Shown here: positions 63,351 through 64,000 of the stretch, piece after piece
Position numbering within the stretch: the stretch's first letter is position 1
Layout: every line of letters begins with the position of its first letter
NCBI GenBank assembly: GCA_018292915.2
Contig: JACVVK020000035.1
Location: 346,001-410,000, forward strand
Direction: 5' to 3'
DNA: 64,000 bases
Source of the DNA: Batillaria attramentaria
Taxonomy: Eukaryota; Mollusca; Gastropoda; Batillariidae
Program-made: the position numbers and the translations under genes
Notes under the pieces: generated by a model
What the model was told of the DNA's origin: nothing
The model's database searches: none
Seen by the model: only the letters and a program-made list of their open reading frames with translations

Positions 63351-64000
63351 AACTAGAGAGGCAGAAGCCTCCATGGCTCCCTTGTGACACAGGTCAAGGT
63401 CATTCACAAAAGTATGTTTGTAGAGCTCTTATCACTATCCAGTATCATGCTATGTGTCTGGCGCTCTGAGTTCCTGGCAATATTACAATTTTCCCCGAAA
63501 CAGTTTGTACAGCCTTGACCTTTGGTCAAAGTCATTCAAAAGAGATCTCATCAATGTCTATCATCATGCCAAGTTTGATGCCTCTAGCATTTGTAGTTCC
63601 TCCGAAAACAGTAATGTTAAAATTCACGACAGCTTTAATGACCTTGACCTTCAGTCAAGGTCATTCAGAAAGGTAGGTCTCATTGCTGTCTATCATCATG
63701 CCTCGTTTGGTGCCTCTACTGTTTGTTGTTTTGGAGAAAATGCCAAGGTTAAAGTTTCCAAAAAGAACGCTTGCATGACCTTGACCTTGACTAAAAGTCA
63801 CTGAACACAGGTATGTCTGTAAAGGTGCTGCCAATGTCAATCATCGCACATAGTTTGATGCTTCTGATTCTTCTAGATACTGAGAAAATGCAAATCTAAA
63901 ATTTCCGAACAGACTCTTTCAATGACCTTGACCTTCAGTCAAGGTCATTTAAGATGGTATGTATGCATAGGTCTTATCACTGTCTATCAGCATGCCAGGT
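63351..64000. mobile_element. TCAAGGTCA-rich element, left part, runs off the window
   Basis: Begins AACTAGAGAGGCAGAAGCCT then CCATGGCTCCCTTGTGACA, followed by four to five monomers closely similar in order to those of 34343-35000. The right end lies beyond base 64000. Confidence 0.8.

Overview
The window is animal nuclear DNA. It has GT..AG exons, long introns, CA/GA microsatellites, tRNA-derived SINE-like units, non-LTR retrotransposon fragments and small inverted-repeat elements. The repeat style suggests a marine invertebrate, most likely a gastropod mollusc. That assignment is inference; no sequence search was possible.

One gene on the minus strand dominates. Its last exon (30601 down to 3170) is a single open frame of 9,143 codons. 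A clear acceptor stands directly upstream of that exon, so the apparent start near 30550 (a TTG codon) is not the real start. Upstream, between 33380 and 52506, I find 20 further exons. Each has an acceptor and a donor, each is a multiple of three, and all join in phase 0. Together they encode about 10,080 residues. Two or three more candidate exons lie at 54924-62345. One encodes a membrane helix and one an acidic N-terminus with an ATG; their link to the gene is unproven.

The giant exon reads, from N to C terminus: about 2,700 residues of repeats carrying R-x-x-S sites; a Lys/Ser/Pro region with a Cys cluster; 53-residue repeats; a poly-Lys region; coiled-coil module A; about 70 copies of a 24-residue plectin-like motif; coiled-coil module B; about 59 more plectin-like copies; a second poly-Lys region; and a unique C-terminal domain. 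A DPY-led amphipathic helix occurs three times (modules A and B, and once inside the first plectin-like block). The upstream exons are mostly copies of one 84-96 nt exon that also encodes R-R-x-S and R-x-x-S sites. The overall picture is a giant phospho-regulated scaffold, possibly cytoskeletal and possibly PKA-anchoring. That is a hypothesis from motif spacing.

The left edge (1-1160) is a 5'-truncated LINE with an intact reverse transcriptase frame that runs off the window. Introns and flanks hold a dispersed repeat full of TCAAGGTCA sites, two inverted-repeat elements with 9-bp target duplications (one containing a 66-bp nested copy, the other a telomere-like tract), two clusters of about 285-bp tandem exon duplications, and a 1.6-kb repeat present twice at 55-62 kb, one copy split by a LINE. 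I see no convincing plus-strand gene and no tRNA, rRNA or CRISPR.
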